This document shows, in pieces, positions 21,651-31,277 of a stretch of DNA of 54,229 nucleotides; positions within the stretch are counted from its first letter, which is position 1, and every line of letters begins with the position of its first letter. This DNA is from JALOAF01 sp035446765 (GTDB lineage Bacteria > Patescibacteriota > Gracilibacteria > Absconditabacterales > Absconditicoccaceae): the NCBI GenBank assembly GCA_035446765.1, contig DAOTFU010000002.1, positions 1 through 54,229 on the forward strand, read 5' to 3'. The notes under the pieces were generated by a model. It worked only from the letters and a program-made list of their open reading frames with translations, searched no databases and was not told the DNA's origin. The translations under genes and the position numbers were made by a program.

Positions 21651-22214
21651 TTATTGTTGGTTTTTTAATTTTTCTAATACCTCTTCTTTTATCGTTTCTT
21701 CATCCTCTTCCTTGGTTTCTTTTATTTCTTTATATATTTTTACAATTTGGTTGATTGAATATTTTTTTTCTATATCTTCATCATCATATATATCTGATAT
21801 TATACCTTTTAATATTTTGTCTTCTTTTATTTTTTCTATATTTTTTAATAATTCTTCTGTTGTCTTTGATATATTACTATCTATATCTTTTATTTGGTCT
21901 GTTTTTTGAAATATTTCATATTCTACATTTTCTTTTATTTTTTTAAAAATTTCTTCATTATCATAAATATTTTCTAATCAAGAAATAAAATCTTTATATT
22001 CTTGATTGTTTTCTATTTTTATTCATATTTGAAGTTTGATTTGTTCTTCTTTTGAATTTTCTGTTTCTTCTTTTATTTCTTTTTCTTTTTTAAGTCAAAG
22101 TTTTACCAATATTTCATTTATTCATCAAGTTATTTTTTCCATTAATTCTTTTAAGCCACCAGAAATTCATTCAAAAACTCAAGCTAGTCATTCTTTTTTT
22201 TCTATTTTATTCAT
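21651..22214 (-). CDS. Acidic coiled-coil protein, 187 aa
   Basis: The start MNKIEKKEGLAGVFEGISGG leads to a Gly-containing amphipathic region (to about residue 40), then long Lys/Glu helices through the C-terminus. No family identified. Its stop lies 20 bases before the start of the transglycosylase on the same strand, so the two are likely co-transcribed, and both are rich in Glu/Lys helices. Confidence 0.75.
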
Positions 22215-22274
22215 TTTAATTTTAGAAGATTTTAAAATATATAGTAATTATAATGATTTTATAGAAAAAAATCA

Positions 22275-22303
22275 AAAAATCCCACATGTTTTTGCGGGAT
22301 TTT
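22275..22303 (-). terminator. Terminator of the 22325-22732 gene
   Basis: AAAATCCC and GGGATTTT form the stem; on the minus strand it is followed by a T-rich tail. It lies 22 bases after the stop of the membrane-protein gene and before the start of the coiled-coil gene. Confidence 0.65.
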
Positions 22304-22324
22304 ATATTGTTCAAATAAATTTTT

Positions 22325-22732
22325 TTAAGCTTCTATTACTTCCATCTTTTTTTCTTGTTGTTTTTGTTTTTGTTTTTTGGAAATAAGTAGGTTTGTGGGT
22401 CATATTATAGTTAAAAATATTCATATTACTGTAAAAATATCTGCAAAATATATTTTTTGTATAGGATCATTAGCCAAAAAAGAATGACTGGCTGTGATTA
22501 CAAATATTCATATTAAAGTGTTTCGTAGTTTATATTTTTTGATATATGTTGGTTTAGCAACATAAAATATAAGATAATAAGCAAATATAATAATGTACAA
22601 TATAAATATAATAGTCCTTTGATCTATTTGAGCTTCATTTACAAAATTTATTCAATTAATCATCAAAAATATTAAATAAACTATAATTGTTGTAAATATT
22701 ATTCAAAATAAAATCCTTTTAAATAAGTTCAT
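22325..22732 (-). CDS. Four-helix membrane protein, 135 aa
   Basis: Hydrophobic segments are at about residues 5-25 (RILFGIIFTTIIVYLIFLMI), 40-60, 72-90 and 100-118, ending with a Lys/Gln tail (KKQKQKQQEKKMEVIEA). No family recognised. It has its own hairpin terminator and a gene-free upstream region (22733-23020) that presumably holds its promoter. Confidence 0.65.
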
Positions 22733-23020
22733 TTGTATTTTTAAAATATAAATTAAAATCCTTATATTGTTTGTGTTTTTATTTTCAACAAATAAATTCT
22801 TTTTTATTTATTATATTAATATAAATATATTATAAAAAATTAATAATAATGATAATGAATGGTTATATGTTAAAATGTTAAAATTAGTTTTGTTAGTTTT
22901 TAATTGGTTTTATATCAAGAGGTTTTTATGTGGAAAAGATGTTAAATTGTCAAAATGTGACAATATTTGTCAAAAAGTTGGTATAGTATTTTGTGAAAAA
23001 GTTGAGAAAATGTGAAAAAA
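22733..23020. other. AT-rich intergenic region
   Basis: No gene. Three TGTCAAAA/TGTGACAA-type words lie within 22949-22980, giving TTGACA-like hexamers on the minus strand that could drive the 22325-22732 gene. Otherwise simple AT-rich sequence. Confidence 0.4.
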
Positions 23021-23866
23021 TTATTTTAAAGTTTCTATATTTTGTATTCCTTCTTTAATTCATTTTAATAAATCTTGGTTTATATTTTGTTTGTTAAATA
23101 TTTTTGGTTGGTTTGTGTTGTTTTCTAGGTTTAAATATTTTTGAAATTCATAAAAGTTTTGTAGATTTTGTTTATATTTTTTTGGGTATATTTTGGATAA
23201 AAATATCAAGAATACTTCTGAAAATTTGTTTATATAGGTGTTTTGGTTTATTTCTCATCATAGTTGTCATTGTATATTTTTTATAAGTTTTGTTTGATAA
23301 TATTCTGTCATTTGTTTTATACTTTCTTCGTTTACTACCAATGATGGTAGTAATTTTCATGTGAGTATAAATTGTTGATATCCTTCTGGATAATATTTTA
23401 TATTTCATGTTATTATTTCTATTTGTTTATTTTGGCTTATTTTTAATGCAGATTGTGGATATATTTTGACAAATTCACCATAAGGAAATAAAATATATAT
23501 AAATGTGTTTGAATATTTTTTGTTTGATTTAAAAAGTATATTGGTATCTGTATCTGGCTTTGTTTTGAGGTTATATTCCAGTGTTCATTTTTTTATGGGG
23601 TATTCTTTTTTGTTTATTTGTACTATAGAACCATCTGAGTTTAGGTCTATTTTGGAGTATGTGATTATCTTTGTTTCAAAGTTTTGGTGAAAAATATTTT
23701 CATTTGGTCAGTTTTCGTATAGTGGTACAAATATAAAAATTATTGTGATCAGTATTCATATACAAGACAAAATTGTGACAATATATTTGATTCGATTTTT
23801 GATATAAGATGCTGCAAGCAATATGATTAGAAATCATATTAAAATAAATATGTGTGTGTTTGTCAT
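23021..23866 (-). CDS. Membrane-anchored protein of unknown function, 281 aa
   Basis: Two hydrophobic segments at residues 5-22 and 28-46 (ILSCIGILITIIFIFVPL) are followed by about 230 residues of soluble sequence, rich in Lys, Asn, Tyr and Ile (for example TFIYILFPYGEFVKIYPQSA). I see no known domain. Topology suggests two helices with the large part outside or inside the membrane. It is flanked by gene-free DNA on both sides and is divergent from asnS. Confidence 0.65.
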
Positions 23867-24031
23867 TTTTTAAATTATAAATAAACAATAATTTTATATG
23901 AAAACCGTTTGTTTTTTCAATTTGTGTTTGAAAAATATTGGCTTATTGGTATATTGATTTGGTTGTTTATTGTTTTATGATTATATATTATAAATAAGCA
24001 ACAGTTATTTTAGTTTTTTCAAACAATAAAA

Positions 24032-25321
24032 ATGGATTTGATCAAAAAAATTGGATCTAATGATGTATGAAAACAAGTGGAGCTGTCTGGTTGGATTGTA
24101 CATATTAGGTTTTCAGGAAAAATTGGGTTTGTAGAACTTAGAGATGGTACAGGATTTATTCAGTGTATAGTAGAAGAAAATGTAGTTTGAGAAAATAATT
24201 TTAATAATTTGAAAAATTGTGGAGTAGAATCTGTGGTAAAATTTGTATGAGAAATAAGTAAACACCCTAGAAAAGAAGAGTATGAGCTTCAGACAAAAGA
24301 ATTTGAAATATTAAATGTATCAAAAGATTATCCTTTGGGTCAAAAAGAACATGGTGTAGAATTTTTGTTTGACAATAGACATTTGTATTTGAGGTCTAAG
24401 TCTCAATGGGCTATACAAAGGATTAGAGATACTATAATACATGCTACTTATGATTGGATGAGAGACAACGACTTTACCAAAATAGATTCTCCCATATTTA
24501 CTGCTACTTGTGCAGAAGACAGCACTTCTTTGTATGAGACAGAACACACAAATGGAGAAAAAATGTTTTTGAATCAAACTGGTCAATTGTATATTGAGGC
24601 AGCTATAGCGGGCCATAGAAATATTTATGATTTTGGTCCTGCTTTTAGAGCAGAAAGAAGTAAAACAAGAAGACATTTGAATGAGTTGTGGATGATGGAC
24701 GCAGAGATGGCATTTTGTGATAGTGACAAAAATATGGAAATTCAGGAAAATTTAATACATTTTATTTTGCAGGAGGTGTTGAAAAGAAATAAACAAGAAC
24801 TTGAAATCCTCTGAAGAGATGTAAGTAAATTGGAAAATATACAAAAACCGTTTTTGCGTAAAAGACACGCTGAAGTGATAAAAGAGCTTCAAGCCATGTG
24901 ATCTGATATAAAAGATGGAGAAGATTTGTGAGCAGATGATGAAAAAATGTTGACAGAAAAGTATGATCAACCAATCTTTGTGACAAATTTTCCTATGCAT
25001 ATAAAAGCTTTTTATATGCCTGAAGATCCAAATTATCCTGGTACTGCAAAGTGTAGTGACTTACTCGCCCCAGAATGATATGGAGAGGTAATATGAGGTT
25101 CTGAAAGGATATGAGATTATGAAATATTGAAAAAGAAAATATTGGATCATGGGTATGAACTGAAAGATTATGATCGATATCTGGACATAAGAAAATATGG
25201 ATGAGTTACTACATCTGGGTTTGGGTTTGGATTAGAAAGATTGGTAATGTGGATTTGTGGTCTTCAACATATTAGAGAAGCAATTCCTTTCCCAAGATAT
25301 CACAATAGAATTACACCATAA
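24032..25321 (+). CDS. asnS: Asparaginyl-tRNA synthetase, 429 aa
   Basis: An N-terminal OB fold (VELSGWIVHIRFSGKIGFVE) precedes the class II core. Motif 2 is FGPAFRAERSKTRRHLNELW and motif 3 is GFGFGLERLVMWICGLQHIR, ending IREAIPFPR. The ATCAEDSTSLYETE region and Asn-type motif-2 loop favour AsnRS over AspRS. Length is typical. TGA Gly codons lie at both ends and none in the central half. It charges tRNA-Asn in translation. A hairpin terminator follows (25341-25368). Confidence 0.9.
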
Positions 25322-25340
25322 ATAGTTTTGGTAAAAAATT

Positions 25341-25368
25341 TAAAACTAAACATTAATTTGTTTAGTTT
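25341..25368 (+). terminator. Terminator after asnS
   Basis: AAAACTAAAC pairs with GTTTAGTTTT around a short AT loop and is followed by further T residues, 20 bases past the asnS stop. Confidence 0.75.
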
Positions 25369-25376
25369 TTTATTGG

Positions 25377-25404
25377 TTGACTTTTATTTTGTTTTCGATA
25401 TATA
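25377..25404 (+). promoter_or_regulatory. Promoter of phoH
   Basis: TTGACT (25377-25382), a 16-base spacer and TATATA (25399-25404) form a good sigma-70-type promoter directly after the asnS terminator. A roughly 90-base leader follows that includes the small inverted repeat TGAGG ... CCTCA at about 25439-25458. Confidence 0.65.
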
Positions 25405-25503
25405 TTTTTTGAAAATAAAAGGTATTTAATATTTTAAATGAGGAGTAAGGAGCCTCAAATAAGTGTAAATTAAAGAATAAACAAAAATAAAAAAAAGAAA
25501 ATT

Positions 25504-26889
25504 ATGGCAAAAAAAAAGAAAAATTTTGTTTTGGATACCAACATTTTATTGGATGATCCATATTCGTTTTTTAAAATGGGGGAACATGACGTTACAATAC
25601 CAATGGAGATTATAGCCGAGTTGGATAAGTTTAAAACTCAATCAACTCAAATAGGAGAAAATGCTCGTGTTTTTACTAGAGAGCTAGATAAGTTATTTTC
25701 TCCTGAGATTTTTAATGCTGGTGTGTCTTTGGGTCATGGTAAGGGAAAAATAACCCTATATATTTTGAAGACATTAAATCTTGAGGTAAAAAAAAGACTG
25801 AAAGATGATACTCCTGACCACAAAATCATAAGTGCAGCCCTTAATTTACAAACAAAATACAATAAATCTAATAAGCAGCAGAAAGAGGTTGTTTTTGTTT
25901 CTAATGATGTAAATTTAAGACTTAAGGCGGCTTCTTTTGGTCTTTCTGTAGAGGCTTATAAAAATGATAGAGTAGAAGATTTAGAGCAGCTGTATTCTGG
26001 TGTTTCTTTGATTGAAGATTGTACCCAAGAGCAAGTTTCTCAAATATTTTCAGGCTCTAAAAGTGGACAAGAAGAATTAATAAGAATAATTCTTGATAAA
26101 AATCCGAAGCCTAATCAGTGTTTTATTTTAAAAAATCATTCTAATTCTGGTTTGGCAAGGTTTGTTTTGGAAACATCTAAACAAAATTTAGATGAAAAAA
26201 AACAATTTATACATTCTGTTGTAAAAAAAGATATGTATAATGGTGTTAAACCTAGAAATGCAGAGCAGGTTTTTGGTATAGATGTGATTATGGACAGTGA
26301 TATAAATCTTGTGACATTTACAGGCAAGGCTGGCACAGGCAAAACTTTAGTTGCTATAGGTGCTGCTTTGTGCTTGTTGGATAAAAAAGTTTTTGATCAA
26401 GTTTTAATTGCTCGTCCTATAGTTGCTCTTAGTAATAAAGATTTGGGATATCTTCCAGGTGATTCGTTACAAAAAATTAGTCCTTATATGCAGCCCTTAT
26501 ATGACAACATTTCAGTGTTAAAAAAACAAAAAGGGGAAGCAAAAAAAGCATCACAAAAAATAGATGAATATTTGGAAAATGGAAAAATTGTTGTAGAGCC
26601 GCTGGCTTTTATAAGAGGAAGAAGCTTAAACAACACTTTGTTTATTGTTGATGAGGCTCAGAATCTTACTCCCAGGGAGATTAAAACAATAGTAACTAGA
26701 ATGGGAGAAAATTCAAAGGTTGTTTTTACAGGAGATGTACATCAAATTGATCATCCTTATTTGGATGCACATTCTAATGGTTTAACTTATTTAGTTGACC
26801 GAGCTAAAGAATTTGAAAATGCAGCACATATAGAGTTTAAAAAAGGAGAACGTAGTTTGTTGGCTGAATGGGCAGCAGAAAATCTTTAG
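25504..26889 (+). CDS. PIN-domain PhoH-like ATPase (YlaK type), 461 aa
   Basis: The N-terminal PIN ribonuclease-like domain begins KNFVLDTNILLDDPYSFFKM (first acidic residue of the PIN site) and includes VVFVSNDVNLRLKAASFGL. The PhoH ATPase half has Walker A FTGKAGTGKTLVAIGAALCL (about residue 275), ARPIVALSNKDLGYLPGD, and Walker B NTLFIVDEAQNLTPREIKT. Family members are RNA-associated ATPases with PIN ribonuclease domains. All 26 glycines are GGN codons and none is TGA, unlike nearly every neighbour, and synonymous codon use differs too. This suggests recent transfer from a standard-code organism. It has its own promoter and terminator. Confidence 0.92.
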   Translation: MAKKKKNFVLDTNILLDDPYSFFKMGEHDVTIPMEIIAELDKFKTQSTQIGENARVFTRELDKLFSPEIFNAGVSLGHGKGKITLYILKTLNLEVKKRLKDDTPDHKIISAALNLQTKYNKSNKQQKEVVFVSNDVNLRLKAASFGLSVEAYKNDRVEDLEQLYSGVSLIEDCTQEQVSQIFSGSKSGQEELIRIILDKNPKPNQCFILKNHSNSGLARFVLETSKQNLDEKKQFIHSVVKKDMYNGVKPRNAEQVFGIDVIMDSDINLVTFTGKAGTGKTLVAIGAALCLLDKKVFDQVLIARPIVALSNKDLGYLPGDSLQKISPYMQPLYDNISVLKKQKGEAKKASQKIDEYLENGKIVVEPLAFIRGRSLNNTLFIVDEAQNLTPREIKTIVTRMGENSKVVFTGDVHQIDHPYLDAHSNGLTYLVDRAKEFENAAHIEFKKGERSLLAEWAAENL

Positions 26890-26910
26890 AAAAAATTTAA
26901 TTTATTTTTA

Positions 26911-26945
26911 TAAAAAAGCCTGAATTTTTTATTCAGGCTTTTTTA
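26911..26945. terminator. Bidirectional terminator between phoH and hflX
   Basis: AAAAAAGCCTGAAT and ATTCAGGCTTTTTT form a perfect long stem around a T loop. The hflX stop codon TAA (26929-26931) and its last three codons lie inside this stem, so the terminator and the coding end share sequence. Confidence 0.9.
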
Positions 26946-28113
26946 ATTGTTGAATTATTTTTTCTTTTAGTTTTTCTATGCCGATTTCTTGATGGACAGA
27001 AATAAATATTGGGTCAAATTTTTTGTATCTTTCTTTTAATTCTTTTAATTTGTTGTCATCAATTAAATCAATTTTGTTGAGTACCATAATTCTAGGTTGA
27101 TTTGCTCAAATATCATCCAATATTTCATTTACTACATTGATTCTTTCTTGTACGAAAGGGTCTGAAGCATCTATGATGTGTAATAAAAACTTACTTTCTA
27201 TACTATCTTCTAATGTGCTAGAAAAAGCATCAATAAGTTTTGGTGGAAGATCGCGGATGAATCATATAGTATCATTCAATAGTATTTCTTGTCCGATTCC
27301 TTTTTCTGGATCTGTAAACAAAAACATTTTTCATACATGAGTTCAAAGTGTAGCGAAAAGTTTGTTTTCAGCTAGTACTCATTTTTTAGTGAGAGAATTT
27401 AGTAGAGATGATTTTCCAGCATTGGTATAACCAACTATTCATACGATAGGAAGTCATTTTTTTAATCTACTTTGTCTGTGTAGGTTTCTCATTTTTTCAA
27501 ATTCTTTTAGTTTTTCTTTGATCTTGGCTTGTTTGTCTTTGAGGTGTCTTTTCATTCTTTCTGTGTTGGTTTCTCCAAGTCATCTCATGGCTCATCATCA
27601 TCCACCACTACTTCATCCTTGTTTACTTAGTTCCATTCCCATACCAAAAATTCTTGGTCACATATGTTTGATTGCTGCTAGTTCTATTTGTAATTTGGCC
27701 TCTACACTATCAGCGTGTTTATCAAATATTTTTAATATTAAATCTATCCTGTCTCGAGCTCTAATTGGTTCTATAAGTCAAGCTTCTTCACTTGCTAAGC
27801 GAAGTTTTTCGTTTATTTTAAACAATTGAGATGGTTTTAATACGTTTCCAATTATCAAAAGATTTGCTCAGACTCTGATCATCTCTTCTGTGATTTCTTC
27901 TAGTTTTCATTTTCCTATGTATGTTTGAAGGTCTGGCTGATCTTTTCTTTGTAGTTTGGTCAAAATTACCAAACCTCAAAAAGTGTTTACTAGATTTTCT
28001 AGTTCACTCATCCTATCTCATAGTATTTCTTTTGAAAGTGTTTTGGGAGCGATATCTGCTAGAAATACTTTTAGTTCTTGTTTTTTGTGGTCTAAGTTGT
28101 TTAAGTTATCCAT
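26929..28113 (-). CDS. hflX: Ribosome-associated GTPase HflX, 394 aa
   Basis: HflX splits and rescues ribosomes and binds the 50S subunit. The HflX N-terminal domain has a Gly-rich linker (KQGGSSGGGGGAMRGLGETN, about 185-205) and KLKEFEKMRNLHRQSR. The GTPase domain has G1 GYTNAGKSSLLNSL (about residue 240), a Thr in FATLGTHVGK, G3 DTIGFIRDLPPKLIDAFSST and G4 NKID. Several Gly codons in the linker are TGA. Length is normal. Confidence 0.92.
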
Positions 28114-28213
28114 TTTCTTTAATTCATAATTTAAAATTCATAGTTCAGAAATAATAAGTTTATGATATAATAGTATGTAGAAAAATTTTTAGTTTTCAAG
28201 GAATAAAGAAAAC

Positions 28214-28243
28214 TTGACATTTGATTCTAGTTATTTATAGATT
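28214..28243 (+). promoter_or_regulatory. Promoter of the 28274 gene
   Basis: TTGACA at 28214-28219, then about 17-18 bases and ATAGAT/TAGATT near 28237-28243. It lies in the divergent gap after hflX and about 30 bases before the start codon. Confidence 0.45.
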
Positions 28244-28273
28244 ATTTACTAATATAAATTAAAAATTTGTGAT

Positions 28274-28630
28274 ATGAGTAAAAACAAAAATCCATTTTTT
28301 CACTGGATGAAGGAATTTCATTATCATAGATCCGCATCTGCTGATGAAGTTTCAAATCCTAAGAATTTTGAAAAACCTGAACATGCTGAGATCTTTAAAA
28401 AGTGTACTGAGTTAGAAATTGACCTTAAGAACAAATTTTGGGGATGGGGAATAGAGATGAAAAAGTATAGTTATGGAGATCCGTTTATTGTTTCTGAAAA
28501 AGTAGACATTATCTTTTTTAAAGAGGAAAGTTATGCTTCAATTATTAGTTCTGGATATAGTTTTTTGATTGATCAGTTTGATAAAGAAACGGTTCAAAAA
28601 GAAATACAAAAAATTGTTGAGGAACTGTAG
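28274..28630 (+). CDS. Hypothetical protein, 118 aa
   Basis: A small soluble protein beginning MSKNKNPFFHWMKEFHYHRS, with an aromatic/acidic middle (DLKNKFWGWGIEMKKYSYGD). No family recognised. It has four Gly codons, none TGA, so like phoH it might be a recent arrival, but the sample is too small to tell. It stands alone with its own promoter and strong terminator. Confidence 0.65.
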   Translation: MSKNKNPFFHWMKEFHYHRSASADEVSNPKNFEKPEHAEIFKKCTELEIDLKNKFWGWGIEMKKYSYGDPFIVSEKVDIIFFKEESYASIISSGYSFLIDQFDKETVQKEIQKIVEEL

Positions 28631-28640
28631 TTTTTTAATA

Positions 28641-28690
28641 GTTGTTTGTTGTTATTATTTTATATTTAATAACAACAAACAACTTTTTTG
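28641..28690 (+). terminator. Strong terminator after the 28274 gene
   Basis: GTTGTTTGTTGTTATTA and its complement TAATAACAACAAACAAC pair around a short AT loop and are followed by six T. It is one of the longest perfect stems in the window. Confidence 0.85.
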
Positions 28691-28752
28691 TTTGCAAAAA
28701 TTTGTAGATTATTTATTTTATATTTAAATATTTTTTATTCTCAATAGAACTA

Positions 28753-29832
28753 ATGACTTATATCTTGTTGTTTGTGTTTATATTTGTGATTTTTGCTGTG
28801 TGACATTTTTTGTTTAAAAAATTTGGGATATTGGACAGACCTGGAGCAGATTTAAAATGAGTGAGATGACCGGTGCCGACTTTGATGTGAGTGTTTGCTT
28901 ATATAAGTTTTGTTTTAGGGATATTTTTGTTTTTTCCAGAGATAGCATGAAATAATATATTTTTGTGATTAATTTTGTGAGTTTTGCCTATTTTTGTGGT
29001 AGAGTTGGTTGAAGAGTTGGGTTATATGGGGAGGATAAAATTTAGAATACCACAGATAATAAGACTGTTGGCACATATAGGATGAGCAATATTGGCTGTG
29101 TATATATGATGAATATGAGTTTGACAAGAGTTGTTGATTTGAGATTGGGTGTGGCAAATACCACAGTATATATTTGTAATATTTTTTGTAGTGTGGGCTA
29201 TGCTTTGTATCAATGCAGTAAATTGGATTGATGGGATCAATGGGCAAGCTAGTGGAGTGAGCGCAATATGATTTCTTACTATATTTTTGTTGATCAAATT
29301 TGTGGTAATGAGATATTATACTGAATTTAACAATTGGGATGTACTTGTGATGGTTTCAAATTTGTCGCTTGTGTTGTTTTTTGTAAGCTTGATTTCTACT
29401 ATATTTGAATACAAGCCTTTGTGACTTTTGAGAGATGTGGGAATAATGTTTTTTGGGTTTAGTTTAGCCTATTTGTCTGTAGTTTGAGGAGCAAAAATAT
29501 GAACATTGGTAGTTGCACTTTCTTTGGTGATATTTGATGCTATATGGGTATGATTTTATAGGATATTGGTTTTGAAAAAAAATCCTATGAAATGAGACTA
29601 TACACATATACATCATAGACTTTTGTGACTTAAGCGAACAAGACCAGAAGTGAGAGCTTTTGTGTGGATATGGTCTTTTGTGATGATGATTTTGATGTTG
29701 ATGCAGTCTGCAAACAGACTTAACAAAATAATTATTTTTGTGATGATGGCTTTGGTCTTTTTTGGTGTGAATTTTTATCTATTTGTGATCAAAAAAGTGC
29801 CTTGTGGCTTGCAAAACCTTAAAAAAGATTAG
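28753..29832 (+). CDS. Glycosyl-1-phosphate transferase, WecA/TagO family, 359 aa
   Basis: About ten membrane helices are visible. Family motifs are GILDRPGADLKGVRGPVPTL near residue 30, LCINAVNWIDGINGQASGVS (the Asp-containing active-site loop NxxNxxDGxxG), and YTHIHHRLLG (the HHxxL motif conserved in WecA/TagO). It transfers a sugar-1-phosphate from a UDP-sugar to undecaprenyl phosphate, starting a surface polymer. This is not MraY, whose C-terminal signature differs. It may feed the LCP ligase and pyruvyl transferase in this window. No further polymer genes adjoin. Confidence 0.85.
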
Positions 29833-29854
29833 ATTTATTTTTTGAGATTTTATA

Positions 29855-30790
29855 ATGAGAAATATTGAACAAAAGAGTGATTGATTGGAGGAAGAAATTT
29901 TAAGGACTACTAAAGAAACAGATAAGGAATTGGGTGATTTTAAAGAGCGAATGAAAGAACATGAGGGTATAGAGAAGGCTATCGAAAATTATGATGGTAG
30001 TGGTTTTTTAGATTTATCAGAGTTAGAAATTTCTTCTGTGCATTTGGAGACTTATTGGTCAGATATTGTGGCATTAGAACCCAAAATAACTAGCCTAGAT
30101 TTGTCTAAAAATAATATTGATTATGTTGGTTTTATGGGAGATTTGTCAGAGCTAACATCATTGGATTTATCATACAATGCTATAGAAGATTTAGATGCAC
30201 CTAGCATTGGGAGTATTTTTGAAGGCTGTAATAAACTGAAAATCTTAAATATTAGCCACAATAGTCTTATATTTTTTTCTACTATGATGATTGATGAAAA
30301 AGCAAGATCAAATATAGAAGTTTTAGATTTGAGCGACAATGCTTTTTGAGAATGAGAAGATGCGATTATTTTATCGGACCTGGAATTAGAATGATTGAAT
30401 AATTTAAGGATTTTAAAAGCAGAAAATAATCGTATTACAAGCCTTGGTTTTACGTTGAGAAATAGAGAAAAATTTAGTAATTTAAGGGGTCTTTTTCTTT
30501 CGGGAAATAAAATAAACAATTTTGATTTTTTAAAAACATTTCCAAATTTGAATATATTAGATGTCAGTAAAAATGAATTTTTTAATTTGAACTTAGTTTG
30601 ATCTAAATTGTCCGAGACTGTTTTGTTAAATCCTGGTTCTAGTTTTGAGTGAATTAAAAAAGCTAAATTGGAAAAATTAATTATAGATCAAGAAATAGGT
30701 GATAATCGAGACAATTTGATGGGAATTATACCAGGTGGAGATGAAATGAATAAGGCTATAGAAAAGTGAATGAATATAGATTTTGTATAA
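29855..30790 (+). CDS. Leucine-r-ich-repeat protein, 311 aa
   Basis: LRR units at about residues 68-75 (ITSLDLSKNNIDYV), 91 (LTSLDLSYNAIEDLD), 125 (LKILNISHNSLIFF), 153 (IEVLDLSDNAFGEGED), 185 (LRILKAENNRIT), 210 (LRGLFLSGNKINNFDFLKT) and 230 (LNILDVSKNEFFN) show the LxxLxLSxNxI pattern. No signal peptide, so it is likely cytoplasmic. The gene starts the run 29855-32732 of acidic soluble proteins. Role unknown; LRR proteins usually bind other proteins. Confidence 0.78.
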
Positions 30791-30835
30791 TGGTTGTTTG
30801 TTTTATCATATTTTTATTTTTTGTCAACAACAGTA

Positions 30836-30860
30836 GGCCCAATTTTGGGTGTTTTTTTTG
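30836..30860 (+). terminator. Hairpin after the LRR gene
   Basis: CCCAA and TTGGG form a 5-bp stem (30838-30849) followed by eight T, a short intrinsic-terminator shape 45 bases after the stop. Confidence 0.5.
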
Positions 30861-30917
30861 TTTATTGTTTTATTTGTTTATAATTGTGTAGTAAAGATTT
30901 ATATTTTGTGAAAATGT

Positions 30918-31250
30918 ATGTTACAAGAAAAATTGGATAAATTTAATGCTTTGTCCTATGATGACAAGTATAGTATATCTATGAATATAATTACTAATTT
31001 GAAAGATAGGTGAAATACACAAGCTTTGAGGATTTTTGATTTTATGCAAACACAAAAAAAAGTAAGTGAAAGCTTGTTGGAGAGTATTTACAAAGATTTT
31101 GAAGTTTCTGTAGAAAATATAAAACAAAAAAATGTAAAAGAAGATTTACATAAGTTTGACAATGCTTCTAAATACTTAGATCAATTGAGGGCTGAAGAAG
31201 AAAAAGAAAGAGCTCAAGAAGATCCAGACAGTATTTTAGATCAGATATAA
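30918..31250 (+). CDS. Acidic helical protein, 110 aa
   Basis: Read from ATG at 30918: MLQEKLDKFNALSYDDKYSI, then long helices rich in Lys and Glu ending EEEKERAQEDPDSILDQI. The only Gly is a TGA codon. No family recognised. It is 27 bases upstream of the next gene on the same strand, so probably co-transcribed. Confidence 0.7.
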
Positions 31251-31277
31251 AAAAAGTTTACTTATTAATTAATTATA

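Noticed and set aside
25405..25503. Riboswitch in the phoH leader
   Set aside because: Only a 5-bp inverted repeat is visible; no known riboswitch pattern.
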